Positions 4,617 to 7,203 of a stretch of 7,203 nucleotides of DNA are shown in pieces (positions within the stretch are counted from its first letter, which is position 1; every line of letters begins with the position of its first letter). The position numbers were made by a program, and so were the translations under genes. This DNA comes from CAZXDS01 sp964639525 (GTDB taxonomy: Bacteria > Bacteroidota > Ignavibacteria > Ignavibacteriales > Melioribacteraceae). Under the pieces are notes generated by a model. It ran no database searches. It was given only the letters and a program-made list of their open reading frames with translations, and was not told the DNA's origin. Location: contig CAZXDS010000171.1 in NCBI GenBank assembly GCA_964639525.1, positions 1 through 7,203 of the forward strand, read 5' to 3'.

Positions 4617-7203
4617 ATGAATAAAGATTCCAAAGAAAATATTGAAAATAAGAATTTCTCCTTGAAAGAAAACCATGAATTTATGGATGGTGTTAAGGAC
4701 GAATTTGATCCGCGAAATATGAAAGGATTGTCTCGTAGGAATTTCCTTGCTCTACTAACGGCATCGTCTGCATTTGCTGCTGTTTCTTGTTCCGATTATC
4801 ATGATCAGGGAGAACTCGTTCCTTACACTAACAGACCTGTTGATGCGTTACCCGGTAAACCGGTATTTTACGCTTCAACTTGTACAGCGTGTGAAAATGC
4901 TTGCGGTTTGTTGATTAAAACAAGGGAAGGCAGACCAATTAAATTGGATGGTAATCCTGATCACCCGATTAGTAAAGGGAAAATTTGTTCTGTTGGTCAG
5001 GCGAGTATTCTTAATCTGTACGATCCTGAAAGATTAAGAACGCCTATAAAAGGTAAGCGGAAAACTAATTGGAGAATTGCCGATGCTGAAATTATTCCCG
5101 CCCTTTCGAATGCAGCCGCCAATGGCAAAGAAATTGCAATTGTTGCAAATACAATTAATTCGCCTACTGCAAAAAAAGTTTTAACAGATTTTCAAAAAAA
5201 ATATTCTACGGCAAAAGTATATTCGTATAATTTGTTCGATGATAATAATAGAAAATCAGCTTGGAAAAAATCATACCCGAATACACCGCAGCCTGCTATT
5301 GATATTTCAAAAGCGAATGTAATACTTACACTCGAAAGTGATTTACTCGGTAGGGAAGGGGACACAATTGAGAATACTCGACAGTTTGCTTCTCGCAGAG
5401 ATGTTGTTGTAAGTTCTGATTTTAATCGACTGTACTCTGCCGAAGGTGGAATGAGTTTAACCGGAATGAATGCCGATTATAGAATGCGGGTTCGTCCTGA
5501 TGCGCAATTTGAATTTGTTATGTCTTTGCTGAATGAAATTGTAAATAAAAAATTTGCTGCCGGTGGAAAACTTGACTCCAAGTTGAAATCAATGTTGAGC
5601 AAATATGATTTAACTTCTTTTCAGAAAAAACATGGTTTGAACGGAAAACAAATCAACTATGTTTTGGATGATTTAATTAGCAACAAAGGAATGTCCTTTG
5701 TTTATGCGGGTAATACACTTCCGGAAAATGTTCATATTGCTGTTAATTTATTAAATGATGTTTTGGAAAATTATTCGATTTATGATTTTACTTCTTCCTA
5801 TGTTGGAAATGAAATAAATGAATTTGAAAAAATTGGCGAGTTGACTACTAATTTGAATAAAGGGAATGTCGGAGTTCTTATTCATTATGATTCGGATCCT
5901 GTTTACCATTTACCTGCCGAAACAAATTATTTATCTGCAATGAAAAAAGCGGACATGGTAATTTCACTATCGGAAGCAAAAAATGATTCTTCGCGAGATG
6001 CTGATTATACTTTGCCTATCAGCCATAATTTGGAATCGTGGGGCGACTCTTTTGTGCGGCATAATATTTACAGTTTACAGCAGCCTGTTATTGATCCGCT
6101 GTATCAATCGCGTCAAAAGGAAGCAATAATTCTTAATTGGAGCAACGGCGAGAATGCAAAATATTCAGAAGATATTTATCATAAATATTTAATGGCTTCT
6201 TTTAAGAAAAATGTTTACGATAAAAAATCTGTGCCCGTAAATTTTAAGGAATATTGGTATAATTCATTAGAACTTGGTTTTGCAGAATTAGATTTTGAAT
6301 TTAAGAATAAACTTAATTTTAACGCTGAAACTTTTAAGTCCGTTCAACAGACAAAAAGCAGCAATAATTTTGTTGTCAAATTAAGTCCGAGTTATTTTGT
6401 CGGAGATGGCAAACATGCAAATAACGGCTGGCTGCAGGAGTTACCTCATCCGGTAACCAAAGTTACTTGGGATAATTTTGCAGCAATTGCTCCTATGACT
6501 GCTGAAAAATTAAATGTAGAAAATAATGACTTGATTGAAGTAAAAGCAAACAACCAAACGATAAAACTTCCGGTAATGATTCAGCCCGGAACGGCTGAAA
6601 ATTTTATTGATGTTGAACTCGGTTATGGAAGAAAAATTATTGGCGATGTTGGTGCGGAACACGGTTCTAATGCAAATATTCTTCAATCAAATAATTCCAA
6701 GTATTCACGATGGATTTCTGAGGCGGAAATTAAAGTGGATAAGAATTTTGGAGTTTATGAATTAGCTTCAACTCAGCAGCATCACTCTCTAACAGAAGAA
6801 TTCGTTAAAGACCTTCATCTTAAAAGAAAAATTATTCAAGAAGGAACTTTAGAAGAATACAGAAATAATCCGAATTTTATTCAAGACGAAAAAGAAGAAA
6901 TATTCAGTATCACAAGCGAGCATGAATATAACGGCAACAAATGGGCTATGGCAATTGACTTGAACAAATGTACAAATTGTGCTGTTTGTGTTTCTTCGTG
7001 TAATGTGGAAAATAATGTTCCTGTTGTTGGAAAAGAACAAGTTTCAAAAGGTAGGGAAATGCAGTGGCTGCGTATCGACCGATATTATTCCGGCACAAAT
7101 GAAGCTCCTATTGTAAGCGGGCAGCCGATGTTATGCCAGCAATGTGATAATGCACCGTGCGAAAATGTTTGTCCTGTAAACGCTACAAATCACAGCCCTG
7201 ACG
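4617..7203 (+). CDS. actB: Alternative complex III iron-sulfur subunit ActB (C-terminus beyond the window)
   Basis: ActB is the large periplasmic subunit of ACIII, fusing a molybdopterin-oxidoreductase-like part to a ferredoxin-like part. 862 codons are visible without a stop; the family is usually about 1,000 residues. Order: a 38-residue leader, Tat signal SRRNFL (39-44), lipobox-like AVSC (55-58), and a molybdopterin-like domain from about 80 to 740. Typical ActB segments include NRLYSAEG, HNLESWGDS, NNGWLQELPHPVTKVTWDN and TPI after LYDPERL. The ferredoxin part begins near 775 with C785-x2-C788-x2-C791-x3-C795 and C840-x2-C843-x4-C848-x3-C852, two cluster sites; further sites should lie beyond the edge. 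The N-terminal half keeps C89-x2-C92-x3-C96-x27-C124, as in iron-sulfur molybdoenzymes. The ATG at 4617 gives the long leader common in this family; ATGs at residues 23 and 35 would also keep the signal. Confidence 0.92.
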   Translation, partial: MNKDSKENIENKNFSLKENHEFMDGVKDEFDPRNMKGLSRRNFLALLTASSAFAAVSCSDYHDQGELVPYTNRPVDALPGKPVFYASTCTACENACGLLIKTREGRPIKLDGNPDHPISKGKICSVGQASILNLYDPERLRTPIKGKRKTNWRIADAEIIPALSNAAANGKEIAIVANTINSPTAKKVLTDFQKKYSTAKVYSYNLFDDNNRKSAWKKSYPNTPQPAIDISKANVILTLESDLLGREGDTIENTRQFASRRDVVVSSDFNRLYSAEGGMSLTGMNADYRMRVRPDAQFEFVMSLLNEIVNKKFAAGGKLDSKLKSMLSKYDLTSFQKKHGLNGKQINYVLDDLISNKGMSFVYAGNTLPENVHIAVNLLNDVLENYSIYDFTSSYVGNEINEFEKIGELTTNLNKGNVGVLIHYDSDPVYHLPAETNYLSAMKKADMVISLSEAKNDSSRDADYTLPISHNLESWGDSFVRHNIYSLQQPVIDPLYQSRQKEAIILNWSNGENAKYSEDIYHKYLMASFKKNVYDKKSVPVNFKEYWYNSLELGFAELDFEFKNKLNFNAETFKSVQQTKSSNNFVVKLSPSYFVGDGKHANNGWLQELPHPVTKVTWDNFAAIAPMTAEKLNVENNDLIEVKANNQTIKLPVMIQPGTAENFIDVELGYGRKIIGDVGAEHGSNANILQSNNSKYSRWISEAEIKVDKNFGVYELASTQQHHSLTEEFVKDLHLKRKIIQEGTLEEYRNNPNFIQDEKEEIFSITSEHEYNGNKWAMAIDLNKCTNCAVCVSSCNVENNVPVVGKEQVSKGREMQWLRIDRYYSGTNEAPIVSGQPMLCQQCDNAPCENVCPVNATNHSPD

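Noticed and set aside
4424..4700. The 55-residue frame as a frameshifted N-terminus of ActB
   Set aside because: It is in another frame with its own stop, and ActB has a complete leader, Tat motif and lipobox downstream of its own ATG. The two signal sequences differ, so neither a frameshift nor a recent duplication is indicated.
6849..7040. Minus-strand open frame of 63 codons
   Set aside because: It is fully antisense to the actB ferredoxin region, which is strongly supported by its cysteine motifs.

Overview
The window is AT-rich DNA with little ribosome-binding-site signal, as is usual in Bacteroidota. It carries an alternative complex III (ACIII) gene set and a serine hydroxymethyltransferase with the insertion seen in Bacteroidota/Chlorobi-type enzymes. 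The most likely source is a member of the Bacteroidota-Ignavibacteriota-Chlorobiota group with a respiratory metabolism based on menaquinone. The lineage is inferred from protein character and codon use, not from a marker RNA.

Layout, all genes on the + strand. Positions 1-140 hold the last 45 codons of an unrecognised gene. A compact run follows: glyA (174-1472), tatC (1482-2237, TTG start 9 bases after the glyA stop) and a long-chain polyprenyl diphosphate synthase (2234-3214, TTG start overlapping the tatC stop as TTGA). Next is a 628-base stretch without a convincing gene (3215-3842). It contains a branched hairpin followed by T-rich sequence (probable terminator), a GC-rich palindromic element that stands out sharply from its surroundings, and a candidate Bacteroidota-type promoter with an adjacent AT palindrome. 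The ACIII cluster then begins: actA (pentaheme cytochrome c, 3843-4412), a previously unlabelled 55-residue protein that is little more than a Tat signal plus a basic tail (4424-4591), and actB (from 4617, running off the right edge with 862 codons visible).

How the parts fit. ACIII oxidises menaquinol and passes electrons to periplasmic carriers or an oxidase. The prenyl synthase plausibly makes the quinone side chain. TatC is the translocase subunit needed to export ActB and the 55-residue protein, both of which carry twin-arginine signals. The left block therefore supplies parts used by the right block, although the two are probably transcribed separately.

Points deserving attention: (1) the N-terminal molybdopterin-like half of this ActB keeps a full C-x2-C-x3-C-x27-C iron-sulfur motif, which I recall as absent from the well-studied ACIII ActB proteins; (2) the small Tat-signal protein between actA and actB; (3) the GC-rich palindromic element, which looks like a dispersed repeat.
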